DNA of 64,000 nucleotides from Shewanella fidelis ATCC BAA-318. GTDB taxonomy: Bacteria > Pseudomonadota > Gammaproteobacteria > Enterobacterales > Shewanellaceae. Position 1 is the first letter of the stretch. Each line of letters starts with the position of its first letter. The notes beneath the pieces were generated by a model. That model was not told the origin of the DNA. It ran no database searches and saw only the letters and a program-made list of their open reading frames with translations. The stretch lies in the NCBI RefSeq assembly GCF_000518605.1, contig NZ_KI912459.1, positions 99,235 to 163,234 on the forward strand, in the 5' to 3' direction. The translations under genes were made by a program, and so were the position numbers. Below, one piece after another: positions 9,549 through 18,105 of the stretch.

Positions 9549-11114
9549 TTGAAATCTTTCAATGAATTAGTAGGCAAACTGTCGGACCCGGCAAGTCGTC
9601 AGGCGTTAAAGTCAATGCAGCGCGGTATTGAGCGTGAAGCGTTAAGAATAGATAAATCAGGCCACTTAGCCCAAGATAAACATCCGAAGGCGCTAGGCTC
9701 TGCTTTAACACACTCGCGGATCACCACTGATTATAGCGAATCTCTGCTTGAGTTTATTACCCCAGTTTTTGAAGATATCGATGAATTAGTCGAAGATCTG
9801 ACATTAACTCACGCATACAGTGTCCGTCATTTAAATGGTCAACGCTTATGGCCTGTAAGCATGCCTTGTTATTTAGGCGATGCAGGCGATATTCCTATTG
9901 CTGATTATGGTAGCTCTAATACAGGGCAAATGAAGCGTTTATACCGAAAAGGCTTAACCTATCGATATGGCGCACAGATGCAGATTATCTCTGGCGTGCA
10001 CTTTAACTTTTCAGTATCAGATCAGTTATGGGATAGGCTCTATGCGCTTTCTGATCAATCATTAAGCTTAGAAGACTTTATCTCTGAGTCTTATTTTGGT
10101 CTTATTCGTAACTATCGCCGTTTAGTGTGGGTATTACCCTACTTATTTGGCGCATCGCCGGCGCTCTGTAGTACTTTTATTCAAGATCCTAAGACCAATA
10201 ACTTTCCGTTTGAAGTGATTGGCAATGGCACTTTATATCTGCCTTATGCGACCTCTTTACGCATGAGTGATTTAGGTTATACCAACCAAGAGCAAGATAA
10301 CCTCAACATTAGCTATAACGGTCTAGCTTGCTACTTAGATGGTATGAAGTCGGCGATTAACATGCCGTCAGCTAACTTTGCTAAAATTGGCGTAAAAGTC
10401 GATGGTGAATATCGCCAGCTGAACGCGAATATTTTGCAAATTGAAAACGAATTTTATTCGCCAATACGTGCAAAACGTGTTGCTAAAGGCAATGAAAAAC
10501 CGTCAGAGTCTCTGGCGCGTGCTGGCGTAGAATATATTGAGGTTCGCGCATTAGACGTAAACCCATATAGTTCAGTGGGGATCGAGAAATCGCAAATCCG
10601 ATTCTTAGATCTATTCTTATTAAACTGTTTGTTACAGCCTTCGCCAGCGACAGATGCAGCCGAAGAAGCAGAAATTTCAGCAAACTTAAGCTCAGTAGTA
10701 CTAGAGGGACGTAAGCCGGGATTAATGCTTACTCGTGGCGGTGAAGAAGTTAGCTTAAGCAGTTGGTTAGCTTCACTGTTTGCTAGTTTAAAAGAGATTG
10801 CTAAACTTCTTGATGACGAGCAAAGCGATTATCAAGTCGCGCTAGCCAAATGGCATAAAGCAGTTGATAACCCAGATGAAACCCTGTCAGGCCAAATAAT
10901 TAAAGGTTTGAAGGAAGAGCAAATTGATCACAGTGATTGGGTATTACAATTAGCAGAAGAGTACCATCAACAGCTAAAGGCGTACCCATTGTCAGACGCC
11001 GTCAATCAACGCTACGAGCAAGATGCTAAAGCTTCGCTTGACAAGCAAGCTGCAATTGAAGCTGAAGTCAGTGTAAGCTTTGACGAGTTCTTAGCTGACT
11101 ACTTTAAGGTATAG
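9549..11114 (+). CDS. gshA: Glutamate-cysteine ligase (class 1)
   Basis: 521 residues, the normal length for proteobacterial GshA. The start is TTG at 9549 with AGAGAG upstream. The conserved N-terminus includes QRGIEREALRI and the TTDYSESLLEFIT substrate-binding segment. Later stretches match the family well: SGVHFNFS, FEVIGNGTLYLPYATSLRMSDLGY and YIEVRALDVNPYSS. It makes gamma-glutamylcysteine, the first step of glutathione synthesis. This is consistent with the glutathione-gated Kef-type efflux system at 29484-32035. A lipoprotein gene follows after 5 nt, probably cotranscribed. Confidence 0.97.
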   Translation: MKSFNELVGKLSDPASRQALKSMQRGIEREALRIDKSGHLAQDKHPKALGSALTHSRITTDYSESLLEFITPVFEDIDELVEDLTLTHAYSVRHLNGQRLWPVSMPCYLGDAGDIPIADYGSSNTGQMKRLYRKGLTYRYGAQMQIISGVHFNFSVSDQLWDRLYALSDQSLSLEDFISESYFGLIRNYRRLVWVLPYLFGASPALCSTFIQDPKTNNFPFEVIGNGTLYLPYATSLRMSDLGYTNQEQDNLNISYNGLACYLDGMKSAINMPSANFAKIGVKVDGEYRQLNANILQIENEFYSPIRAKRVAKGNEKPSESLARAGVEYIEVRALDVNPYSSVGIEKSQIRFLDLFLLNCLLQPSPATDAAEEAEISANLSSVVLEGRKPGLMLTRGGEEVSLSSWLASLFASLKEIAKLLDDEQSDYQVALAKWHKAVDNPDETLSGQIIKGLKEEQIDHSDWVLQLAEEYHQQLKAYPLSDAVNQRYEQDAKASLDKQAAIEAEVSVSFDEFLADYFKV

Positions 11115-11119
11115 CACTA

Positions 11120-11557
11120 ATGGTTGCTGGCACTAAAAGAGTTGCCCCACTTGCTGCGTTGGTTATTTTATTATCAGGTTGTGCAACGCAACCTGATCTC
11201 GCTAACCAATGCGGTATGGTATCGACCTTTTTAGAGCCAGACCATCAAGCTGATATTTACCGTGTTGTGGTAACCCACCTTGATGGTAAGCCTGTGATCT
11301 CTCAGCCCAATTACCGCCTAACACCAGGATTACATACCTTTGTTGTTGCTGAATTGATTGATGCACCCAGCTTGAAAGTAAAACTGAGCGCTCGCACACC
11401 AAAAGAGTTAACTGTCAATGTCAGCTCCAATCAACGCTATCATATCGGTGCAAAATTTAATGTTGATAAAGTATATCGCGGCAATGATAAAGGTTTTTGG
11501 CAACCTGAAGTGTGGCAACAAGAAGCCTATGAGTGTGAGTATCCTGAGCCGTTGTAA
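11120..11557 (+). CDS. Putative lipoprotein, unknown function
   Basis: 145 residues beginning with a lipoprotein signal peptide, lipobox LLSGC with Cys21. The mature part has no recognised family. It shows alternating hydrophobic beta-strand patterns (IYRVVVTHLDGKPV, LHTFVVAELI), which suggest a small beta-sandwich, and two further cysteines (CGM and CEYPEP). It starts 5 nt after the gshA stop, so it is very likely in the gshA transcript, but a link to glutathione is not implied. Confidence 0.75.
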   Translation: MVAGTKRVAPLAALVILLSGCATQPDLANQCGMVSTFLEPDHQADIYRVVVTHLDGKPVISQPNYRLTPGLHTFVVAELIDAPSLKVKLSARTPKELTVNVSSNQRYHIGAKFNVDKVYRGNDKGFWQPEVWQQEAYECEYPEPL

Positions 11558-11668
11558 TTGATTAGCTCTGTTGATTAGTAACACAATTTAACCAAACCTC
11601 AATTGCATCTGAGGCTTATCAATGTGACACTATGATTTTGCTATCACTGTCTATTGGTATCCCCTTTT

Positions 11669-12286
11669 ATGAAATGGCCTGCATTAATTGCGACTGTTAT
11701 TCTAGCTAGCTTGTTAACTGGCTGTGCAACTCCACCACCAAAAGATCCTGAGAACCTTTGCTCTATCTATACTGAAAATCGCTCATGGTATAGCGCTGCT
11801 AAAAATACCCGTGAAAAATGGGGGGTACCTGTGCATGTGCCTTTGGCGATGATGTATCAAGAAAGTTCATTCAAGCATAATGCTGCGCCGCCTATGGAGT
11901 ACTTTTTGGGTTTTATTCCCATTGGCCGAGCAAGTTCAGCTTATGGTTATGCCCAAGCTAAAACCATGACATGGGATGACTATGTCAGAGAAACGGGTAA
12001 CTCATGGTCAAGCCGCAGTAACTTTGATGATGCTATGGACTTTATGGGATGGTTTATCTACAAAACCCATAAGATAAATGGTGTATCTAAATGGGATGCC
12101 CGAAATCAATATTTAAATTATCACGAAGGTTGGGGCGGTTATAAGCGTAAAACATATAACCAGAAACCATGGTTGATTAAAGTGGCAGCTCGTGTTGATG
12201 AGCGCTCTAAACGCTATGCAGCTCAGTATCGCCAGTGCCAAGAAGATCTCGATTCATCTTGGTTATGGAGACTCTTCTTTGGTTAA
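11669..12286 (+). CDS. Lytic transglycosylase-like lipoprotein (SLT fold)
   Basis: 205 residues from the ATG at 11669. A TTG five codons upstream is also possible, and neither has a strong Shine-Dalgarno. The signal peptide ends in lipobox LTGC with Cys19. The mature part resembles the goose-lysozyme/SLT fold: VPLAMMYQESSF with catalytic-type Glu65, SSAYGYAQA like the GAYGPMQ block, and a C-terminal YLNYHEGWGGY. It likely cleaves peptidoglycan from the outer-membrane face, by analogy to EmtA/MltC-type enzymes. Exact subfamily uncertain. Confidence 0.85.
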   Translation: MKWPALIATVILASLLTGCATPPPKDPENLCSIYTENRSWYSAAKNTREKWGVPVHVPLAMMYQESSFKHNAAPPMEYFLGFIPIGRASSAYGYAQAKTMTWDDYVRETGNSWSSRSNFDDAMDFMGWFIYKTHKINGVSKWDARNQYLNYHEGWGGYKRKTYNQKPWLIKVAARVDERSKRYAAQYRQCQEDLDSSWLWRLFFG

Positions 12287-12317
12287 TCGTTAACTGATTA
12301 ACATGAGTGACAAAAAA

Positions 12318-12345
12318 CGCCTCTGCACTGCAGGGGCTTTTTTTT
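12318..12345 (+). terminator. Terminator after the transglycosylase gene
   Basis: GCCTCTGC / GCAGGGGC stem with one G-U pair and ACT loop, then an eight-base T tract. Confidence 0.85.
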
Positions 12346-12441
12346 GGCATTTTTAGTTAATCTTTTTCTATTATGACCGATAGTATGTAGACGAAATGTT
12401 AACTCTGCTAACCGCAGAATCTGCAAATAGACGGAACTTAT

Positions 12442-13623
12442 ATGCAAGCGAGCTATGATAATAAACTGCAACTTAAACTGACATTACCTATGTTAGGTGT
12501 CTCTCTGGTAACGGTGCTAGTTTTAATGTTGTTTTTCCCGGGCAGTGCTAGCAAAACAGAGATATTACTCTTGTTAGTGAGCTCGGCCATTATTCAGTTT
12601 GCCGTCACTTGGTGGCAATGCCGCCAGTTAGTGAGTTTACGATTGGAAAAATTGAGACATTATTTGGCTTTAGTGGTGAGTACTGAACAAGCACCAGATG
12701 CTCGAATAATTGACAAGAGTAACGATGAATTAGCAAAGATTTCAAATAACTTATGTGATTTTATTGAGGGGCTTAAAGATGTACTTGATAAGATCCGTAA
12801 CGATGCAGAAAGCTTTAGAAAAGGCTCAGAGCAACTGTCTGAGCAGATGACAACAGCAGAATTAGCCGTCGATAAGAGCGTGACAGAAAATGCAAACATT
12901 AATATTAGTCTCAACGAAATAGATAGTTCGGCACAGGAGCTCACAGGCAATGCTGCAGAGCTAAAGTCTACATCCACTCAAGCAAATGAATTGCTGCATC
13001 TAGGCGCTAATGATGCACTTAAAAACCAACAGTTTATTAAGGGGTTCACCCAAGGCATTGAGGGGTTAGTCAGCGATCTAGATGTGCTGCATCAAGATAG
13101 TCATACAATTGGTAATGTACTTGAGGTGATTAAAAGTATTGCCGAGCAGACCAATTTACTCGCACTGAATGCCGCTATTGAAGCTGCTAGAGCAGGCGAG
13201 CAAGGTCGAGGCTTTGCGGTTGTTGCCGATGAAGTTAGAGCTCTTGCTCACCGTACTCAAGAGTCGACAGTTGAAATTCAAAGTATTGTTGAGGGTTTTC
13301 AAGCGAAAACAAGCCAAGCTGTGACAGCGATTGCTGAAACCCAAAAAGAGAGTCAAGAGAGTTTATTGCAGTGCGATAGAGTGACTGCCGCATTTAGTGA
13401 AATCGATAGTAGTTTTAATCAACTGGATAACTTAGCCAGTAATATTCGTCATAGTATTGAAGAGCAGCAAAATGCGACTTCGAGTATTAAAGGCCGAGCG
13501 GCAGAAATCGCCCGCTTGAGTCAAGACGTACACGTCAGTTTAAAAAGCATATCTCAGCAAGCACTTGAGCAGAAAAAAACCTCAGCAATGTTAGAAAAAA
13601 TACTGAATCGGATCTGTGTGTAG
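12442..13623 (+). CDS. Methyl-accepting chemotaxis protein without a large sensor domain
   Basis: 393 residues. Two adjacent membrane helices (about 12-32 and 40-57) are separated by only a few residues, so there is no periplasmic ligand domain. The rest is coiled-coil signalling domain, with the conserved hairpin tip at 235-266 containing LNAAIEAARAGEQGRGFAVV. No C-terminal NWETF-type CheR/CheB docking peptide is visible. Such receptors sense membrane or internal signals and signal through CheW/CheA. It is monocistronic and converges on the diguanylate cyclase gene. Confidence 0.93.
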   Translation: MQASYDNKLQLKLTLPMLGVSLVTVLVLMLFFPGSASKTEILLLLVSSAIIQFAVTWWQCRQLVSLRLEKLRHYLALVVSTEQAPDARIIDKSNDELAKISNNLCDFIEGLKDVLDKIRNDAESFRKGSEQLSEQMTTAELAVDKSVTENANINISLNEIDSSAQELTGNAAELKSTSTQANELLHLGANDALKNQQFIKGFTQGIEGLVSDLDVLHQDSHTIGNVLEVIKSIAEQTNLLALNAAIEAARAGEQGRGFAVVADEVRALAHRTQESTVEIQSIVEGFQAKTSQAVTAIAETQKESQESLLQCDRVTAAFSEIDSSFNQLDNLASNIRHSIEEQQNATSSIKGRAAEIARLSQDVHVSLKSISQQALEQKKTSAMLEKILNRICV

Positions 13624-13651
13624 CAAAATAGGTTTATACCAATTAGCTTTG

Positions 13652-14923
13652 CTACTTTTCTATAGAAGACTGCTTTAAGTGTTTATTTTGGTAAAGCGCT
13701 TTGTCAGCAGCTTTAAAGGAGGCATCTAATAAGCCCTGGTAGTCGGCTATACCATAACTGAAGCTTATCAGCGGAGTGACATTTGTTTGTTGTGTTTCGG
13801 CCGCATCAGTTGCCATTTTATCTTGTAAGGTTTGTTTTATTTGCTGAATTTCAGCTTCGATTTGTGCTTGAGGCCCATGACAAAGGGCAATAAATTCATC
13901 GCCACCGTAGCGGGCAATAAGGTGTTTGCTATGCCAAGCTTGCTGTAACACCTGCGCAAATGCTTGCAAAGCTCTGTCACCAGCAAGGTGACCGTAGTGA
14001 TCGTTTATTGTTTTGAGATTATCTAAGTCTAGAATCACCAAGAAGCTCCCAAAATGGGGTTTTATCTTCCATTGCTTTACACCTTGCTCAAATCGTTGCC
14101 GGTTGTATAGTTGGGTAAGGCTGTCATAGTTGGCTAGCTGATGTATCTGGCGTGTTTTTTGGTAGAGCGCAATGGCGTTAGCGGCTTCGTGCGTTAATAT
14201 CGCTACTAGATTTCTGTCGTAATGGCTAAAGGCTTTTGCTTTGGCACTATCTAAGTTAAGCATGCCGTAAAGTAAACCATCGATATGTATAGGGCTTGAT
14301 AGCGTTGAGCGGATAGGATGTAAAGGTGCGCTTAAAAATATATCCTGCTCAGCTTTAGATAGACTACTATGAGCGTTGATCTCAGCCATATCGTCAATCA
14401 CCACGACTCTATCGCATTTGCCTTTGGTGAGCTTATATTCAAAAGATTGCGTGAGGTTCAACTGCACACTTCTGAGTTTATCGATATCAATGCCGATTGT
14501 TGATTCGAATTCTAGCTCTCCTGTTTGGCTGTCTACTTTTATAATTGATCCCATATCAGCGCCATTAATACTGCTGACCGCTTTTTTTAGTAATGCATTA
14601 AGAAACTCCCGCTCATTTTGATATTGGCTAGCGATATTGACGAGTTCAAAAGTAGTGTCATTAACATGAATGACCTGTTGAAGATGCTCCCATAAGCGGT
14701 TTAGTCGACCTTGATGGAAGTAGTAGGTTAGGCTGTAGCCCAAAAGATAAATAATTGCGACGAGTATAAGGTTAGCAATGGAGTTCGGGGATTTACTGAT
14801 ACTAAAAAATATTGCCCATACTATTAGCAATAACAACATAGGTACACCTAAAAGCGCAAGGTGTGTTTTTAGATCTAATGAGTCAATTTTCTTTTTCTTT
14901 AAGCTGTCTTTTATGGGCGTCAT
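13652..14923 (-). CDS. Diguanylate cyclase with two membrane helices, GAF and GGDEF
   Basis: 423 residues from the ATG at 14923, which has AAGGA five bases upstream. A GTG eight codons further up is possible but has a poorer context. Two membrane helices lie at about 23-43 and 49-67, a GAF domain at about 100-255 (ending at IALYQKTRQ), and the cyclase domain from about 265. ARYGGDEFIA carries an intact GGDEF motif (340-344), and DLDNLKTINDHYGHLAGD is the metal/nucleotide region. The RxxD inhibitory site before GGDEF is absent (HSKH), so product inhibition is probably lost. It makes c-di-GMP from two GTP. Confidence 0.93.
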   Translation of the reverse strand: MTPIKDSLKKKKIDSLDLKTHLALLGVPMLLLLIVWAIFFSISKSPNSIANLILVAIIYLLGYSLTYYFHQGRLNRLWEHLQQVIHVNDTTFELVNIASQYQNEREFLNALLKKAVSSINGADMGSIIKVDSQTGELEFESTIGIDIDKLRSVQLNLTQSFEYKLTKGKCDRVVVIDDMAEINAHSSLSKAEQDIFLSAPLHPIRSTLSSPIHIDGLLYGMLNLDSAKAKAFSHYDRNLVAILTHEAANAIALYQKTRQIHQLANYDSLTQLYNRQRFEQGVKQWKIKPHFGSFLVILDLDNLKTINDHYGHLAGDRALQAFAQVLQQAWHSKHLIARYGGDEFIALCHGPQAQIEAEIQQIKQTLQDKMATDAAETQQTNVTPLISFSYGIADYQGLLDASFKAADKALYQNKHLKQSSIEK

Positions 14924-15364
14924 GAACATCCTTATTCGTAAACTCACCGAGAAACAAGGCCGCTTTGCTAAATCATAAGCTTAGCAGCCTAACATTGTAT
15001 GACTGCTGTACTCACATAATAAGAAAAAAAAACCAATCTTACAAAGTTGCTTATCTGCTAAGTTGTTTACTTCTCAAAACCTTACAGGAATAAGGTTACT
15101 TTTTTATGATACCCAGACATTATTTACTGCTGAAAAAGGTGTTATTCAAACAATAATCATTAACCAAATAGCTTGCAAAACTGCTAATCCACTATTTTGC
15201 CGATTTGTTATACATATGTATGAATAAGTTATTTGCAGTTATGTTAAAGCTTAGGGATAATTGCCGCGCAGGCTTGGGGGAAGTCTGTTTACTAAATGCG
15301 CTAAATATCTTTATAATGCGCTCAAATATAATAATGTACCGCCCTACTCAAGGACTTACTTAAA
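14924..15364. other. Divergent promoter region upstream of purE
   Basis: About 440 AT-rich bases between divergent genes. A TATAAT-like element (TATAATGCG near 15311) may serve purE. I looked for a PurR box and did not find a convincing one. Confidence 0.4.
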
Positions 15365-15868
15365 ATGAGCAAACCATTTGTTGCAGTATTAATGGGATCT
15401 GATTCAGATCTGCCTACAATGCAAGCCACCCTCGATGTACTTAAAACGTTCGAAATCGAATTTGAAGCTAAAGTAACTTCAGCGCACCGTACGCCTGCTG
15501 CTACTCACGCTTACGTGACTGATGCAGAAGCGCGTGGTTGTAAAGTCTTTATTTGTGCCGCTGGTCTTGCTGCTCACCTAGCTGGCGCAGTTGCTGGTAT
15601 CACTACTCGCCCTGTAATTGGTGTACCAGTTGATTGTGGTCCATTACAAGGCCACGATGCACTTCTATCAACAGTTATGATGCCTGGTGGCGTGCCGGTA
15701 GCGACAGTTGCTATTGGTAGTGCTGGTGCTAAAAACGCAGGTTACCTAGCTGCGCAAATGCTAGCTGTTGGTGATGATGCACTAGCTGTAGCTGTAAAAG
15801 AAGAGCGCGCTAAGTCAGCTGAAGCTGTTCAAGCTAAAGACGCAGCACTTCAAGCAAAACTAGCTTAA
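15365..15868 (+). CDS. purE: N5-carboxyaminoimidazole ribonucleotide mutase
   Basis: 167 residues. It contains the family blocks GSDSD (11-15), SAHRTP (39-44) and AAGLAAHLAG (65-74), then GVPV, DALLSTVMMPGGVPVATVAI and AGAKNAGYLAAQ. In the class I pathway it converts N5-CAIR to CAIR in purine synthesis, using the product of PurK. AAGGA precedes the ATG. purK, often the next gene, is not here: a terminator follows at once. Length and motifs fit class I better than the CO2-using class II enzymes. Confidence 0.94.
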   Translation: MSKPFVAVLMGSDSDLPTMQATLDVLKTFEIEFEAKVTSAHRTPAATHAYVTDAEARGCKVFICAAGLAAHLAGAVAGITTRPVIGVPVDCGPLQGHDALLSTVMMPGGVPVATVAIGSAGAKNAGYLAAQMLAVGDDALAVAVKEERAKSAEAVQAKDAALQAKLA

Positions 15869-15906
15869 GTTAGCCGGTCGATTCTATATTCGCCTGTTAG
15901 TGATGA

Positions 15907-15942
15907 AATACCGTTAAGTTAATTCTTAGCGGTATTTTTTTT
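15907..15942 (+). terminator. Terminator of purE
   Basis: AATACCGTTAAG / CTTAGCGGTATT stem (one G-U), TTAATT loop, then eight T residues. Confidence 0.85.
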
Positions 15943-16046
15943 GCCTTTTCCTTGGGGGCACAAGTAGCGCTTCAGCTTATCGATGCTAGACAAATCTATA
16001 GTCTCGATGCAGACTATTATCCATCTGAGCACGATAGGTATACATA

Positions 16047-16676
16047 GTGAAACAAGATTCTGTGGCGTCACCTTTATCCTCGGTAGCAGCCGATCCCCAA
16101 GTCGATACAGATCAAGCCTTGATGTTGCAGTATGCAGCAGGTAATGCTCGCGCCTTTGAGGTACTTTATCTCAAGCATAAAGGGCCACTATATCGTTACT
16201 TTGTCAGACAACTCAATGATCAGCAGCTCGCTGAAGATCTCTATCAAGACACTTGGAGCCGAGTGATAAAAGCGGCAAGTAGTTATGAGACTAGCGCCAA
16301 GTTTACCACTTGGCTTTATCGCATTGCCCATAACTTAATTATTGATCATTTAAGAGCGGTGAAGCCTGTTAATAGCTTCACGGAAGTGTTTGAGCCAGAA
16401 CAAGATCACCAAGCACAATTGGCTAACCAAGATGACAATCTTGAATCACAGCTAATGGATAATCAAAAAGCCACTCTGCTTAAGGGCTGCGTTGCTGATT
16501 TACCTCAGGTACAGAAAGAAGCTTTTTTACTGAATGTTGAAATGGGCTTTACTGCAGCGATAATTGCAGATATTGCCGGGGCTACGTTAGAAGCGACCAA
16601 AAGCCGGATCCGTTATGCCTATAAGGGCTTAAAAGACTGTGTTGAATTAAAGTGGCAAGGAGCTAATCATGACTGA
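16047..16676 (+). CDS. ECF-family RNA polymerase sigma factor
   Basis: 209 residues from a GTG start. Sigma-2 region: FEVLYLKHKGPLYRYFVRQL, then AEDLYQDTWSRV and FTTWLYRIAHNLIIDHLR. Sigma-4 region: LPQVQKEAFLLNVEMGFT followed by the helix-turn-helix ATKSRIRYAYKGLK. The two are joined by an acidic, glutamine-rich linker. It redirects RNA polymerase to a small regulon. Its last codons overlap the next gene by 8 bases, which encodes a membrane-anchored protein of anti-sigma type, so release by an envelope signal is likely. The regulon cannot be inferred from this window. Confidence 0.94.
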   Translation: MKQDSVASPLSSVAADPQVDTDQALMLQYAAGNARAFEVLYLKHKGPLYRYFVRQLNDQQLAEDLYQDTWSRVIKAASSYETSAKFTTWLYRIAHNLIIDHLRAVKPVNSFTEVFEPEQDHQAQLANQDDNLESQLMDNQKATLLKGCVADLPQVQKEAFLLNVEMGFTAAIIADIAGATLEATKSRIRYAYKGLKDCVELKWQGANHD

Positions 16677-17238
16677 TAAAGAGCATGAAGCTATCGAAGC
16701 TGAAATTACGTCTTTATATCAACAAGGAGCAACCGAGGTTCCTTCAACGGCTATAGACAAGCGTATTTTAGCGCAAGCTCGTGCGCAAGTTGAGGCACAA
16801 AGTCAGCTTAAAGTTAACACTCAAAGTCAGTCTTTCTGGCGGCGATATCGTTTGCCTTTATCTTCGGCAGCTTCAGTGATGTTGGTGGTCACGCTATTTG
16901 TTATTAACCCTTCAACGAACACTGGTGACGGTATCGAGCCAAGCGAGCCGATGCTGATGTCTGCACCAGAGGTTGAGGATGCTCAGCCACAAATGATGCG
17001 AGCGTTACCAAATAACGCACCTGCTGCTTCGAATGCCCAGAGGAGCAAGCAGGCTAGTGTATTGAGCTTAGCTGAGCAACTAGACAGAGTAGAGCAGTTG
17101 CTGGCGGACAAAGAGATCCAGCAAGCCCAAATACAATTGCAGCAAATTGCTTTGCAGTGGCCTGAGGTTAACGATGAGCAAAGCCCTGAACACGCACGTT
17201 TCGAGGCATTACAAAAAGCGCTAATGTCAAATAACTAA
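16669..17238 (+). CDS. Probable membrane-anchored anti-sigma factor
   Basis: 189 residues. The cytoplasmic N-terminal part (about 1-60) is helical and contains IDKRILAQARAQVEAQ, then one membrane helix near 65-82 (LPLSSAASVMLVVTLFVI). The periplasmic part is Pro/Ala/Gln-rich and ends in a long amphipathic helix (LAEQLDRVEQLLADKEIQQAQIQLQQIALQWP). It starts inside the 3' end of the ECF sigma gene, indicating translational coupling. No zinc HxxxCxxC motif is present. Function is inferred from topology and position rather than clear homology. Confidence 0.78.
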   Translation: MTDKEHEAIEAEITSLYQQGATEVPSTAIDKRILAQARAQVEAQSQLKVNTQSQSFWRRYRLPLSSAASVMLVVTLFVINPSTNTGDGIEPSEPMLMSAPEVEDAQPQMMRALPNNAPAASNAQRSKQASVLSLAEQLDRVEQLLADKEIQQAQIQLQQIALQWPEVNDEQSPEHARFEALQKALMSNN

Positions 17239-17266
17239 TACTCGTCACAAATACCAAGCAGTATAA

Positions 17267-17298
17267 GAGTAACAGCCTGCCAATGCAGGCTGTTACTC
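17267..17298. terminator. Perfect 14-bp inverted repeat between convergent genes
   Basis: GAGTAACAGCCTGC and its exact complement around a CAAT loop. It lies between the anti-sigma gene and the convergent membrane-protein gene, so a shared terminator is likely, although no clean T tract follows on either strand. A fragment resembling the start of the ATACCAAT repeat (17251-17265) directly precedes it. Confidence 0.6.
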
Positions 17299-17303
17299 GC
17301 CAC

Positions 17304-17720
17304 CTACAATGATTGCCACCAATCCCAAATACCTAGTGAAGTGTCTTTGAATAGATCAATGCCCAATGCCGATTTAAGTAAGTAGAGCAATAACAATCCA
17401 AGTAGTAACGAGATTATTAAAAAGCTCAATACACACAAAATAAAAGCGGTGAGTGTTAATTTCTTTTCCTGACGACTTAGCGCTCGTCTGTTACGGCCTA
17501 CCAGTAATACATAATAAAAGCGCCAACCCACAAAGGGGATAAAGAAGGTTCCCCGATTATCGACAAAGTGTTTTTGCCAGCGGTTTTGAATTAACGCGAC
17601 TCGAATGGCATGCAATTGCGGCTCTGTAAAACTATCCGCACAGTCTGTTGGCATACTGTTTAGCGCGTTGCGTACCTTAGGGTCATCCTTGATTGAGGGG
17701 CGAATATAATCAGCTGTCAT
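17304..17720 (-). CDS. Two-helix membrane protein, unknown function
   Basis: 138 residues. The soluble N-terminal half includes DDPKVRNALNSMPTDCADSF and ends with a basic QNRWQKHFVDNRGTFF segment. Two hydrophobic stretches follow, about 60-75 (FIPFVGWRFYYVLLVG) and 89-117 (a long Leu/Ile-rich helix). A basic region, RNRRALSRQEKK, lies between them, consistent with positive-inside topology. I do not recognise a named domain. It is a single-gene unit facing the sigma/anti-sigma operon. Confidence 0.72.
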   Translation of the reverse strand: MTADYIRPSIKDDPKVRNALNSMPTDCADSFTEPQLHAIRVALIQNRWQKHFVDNRGTFFIPFVGWRFYYVLLVGRNRRALSRQEKKLTLTAFILCVLSFLIISLLLGLLLLYLLKSALGIDLFKDTSLGIWDWWQSL

Positions 17721-18105
17721 GTAAACCTCGTAAGGTTAATGTTATCGAAGGAATCTATAGGCACTGCAGTATGCTTAATTGCAGAGCAACTTGTGGTATT
17801 CACTTTATTTAGCTTAGTTGCATATTTGAACATTAACGCTCTTTTGAGCAAGGATTTATCCCAATAAGTATAAGAAGTTGAGCTACTCAGAGCGTTTTTG
17901 GCAAACTAATGCAAGGCGAATAACATAAAGAATGCTTGTTCCCTTGTGAAGTTATTCAACGCAGAAGTAGGTATTACATATTTGCTAATACTTAATGGTG
18001 AATAATTTGCTGATGCTTTATCAAAAGTTTGCTACCTTGTTGGCCTGAAAGATTTTGCCCGGATTAAGGCATTAACTGAATAATAACAATAGGATTGCTA
18101 GCTAG
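17721..18105. other. Divergent spacer upstream of the tricorn-like gene
   Basis: 385 bases between divergent genes. It holds repeat copy B (17858-17975). The remaining 130 bases probably carry the tricorn-like gene's promoter; no operator is evident. Confidence 0.45.
17858..17975 (+). repeat. ATACCAAT interspersed repeat, copy B (long form)
   Basis: Begins ATCCCAATAAGTATAAGAAG, continues TTGAGCTACTCAGAGCG and AAACTAATGCAAGGCGAATA, and ends near CGCAGAAGTA. It matches copies A and C block by block, and its tail (TGCTTGTTCCC ... GCAGAAGTA) matches copy A. Confidence 0.75.
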
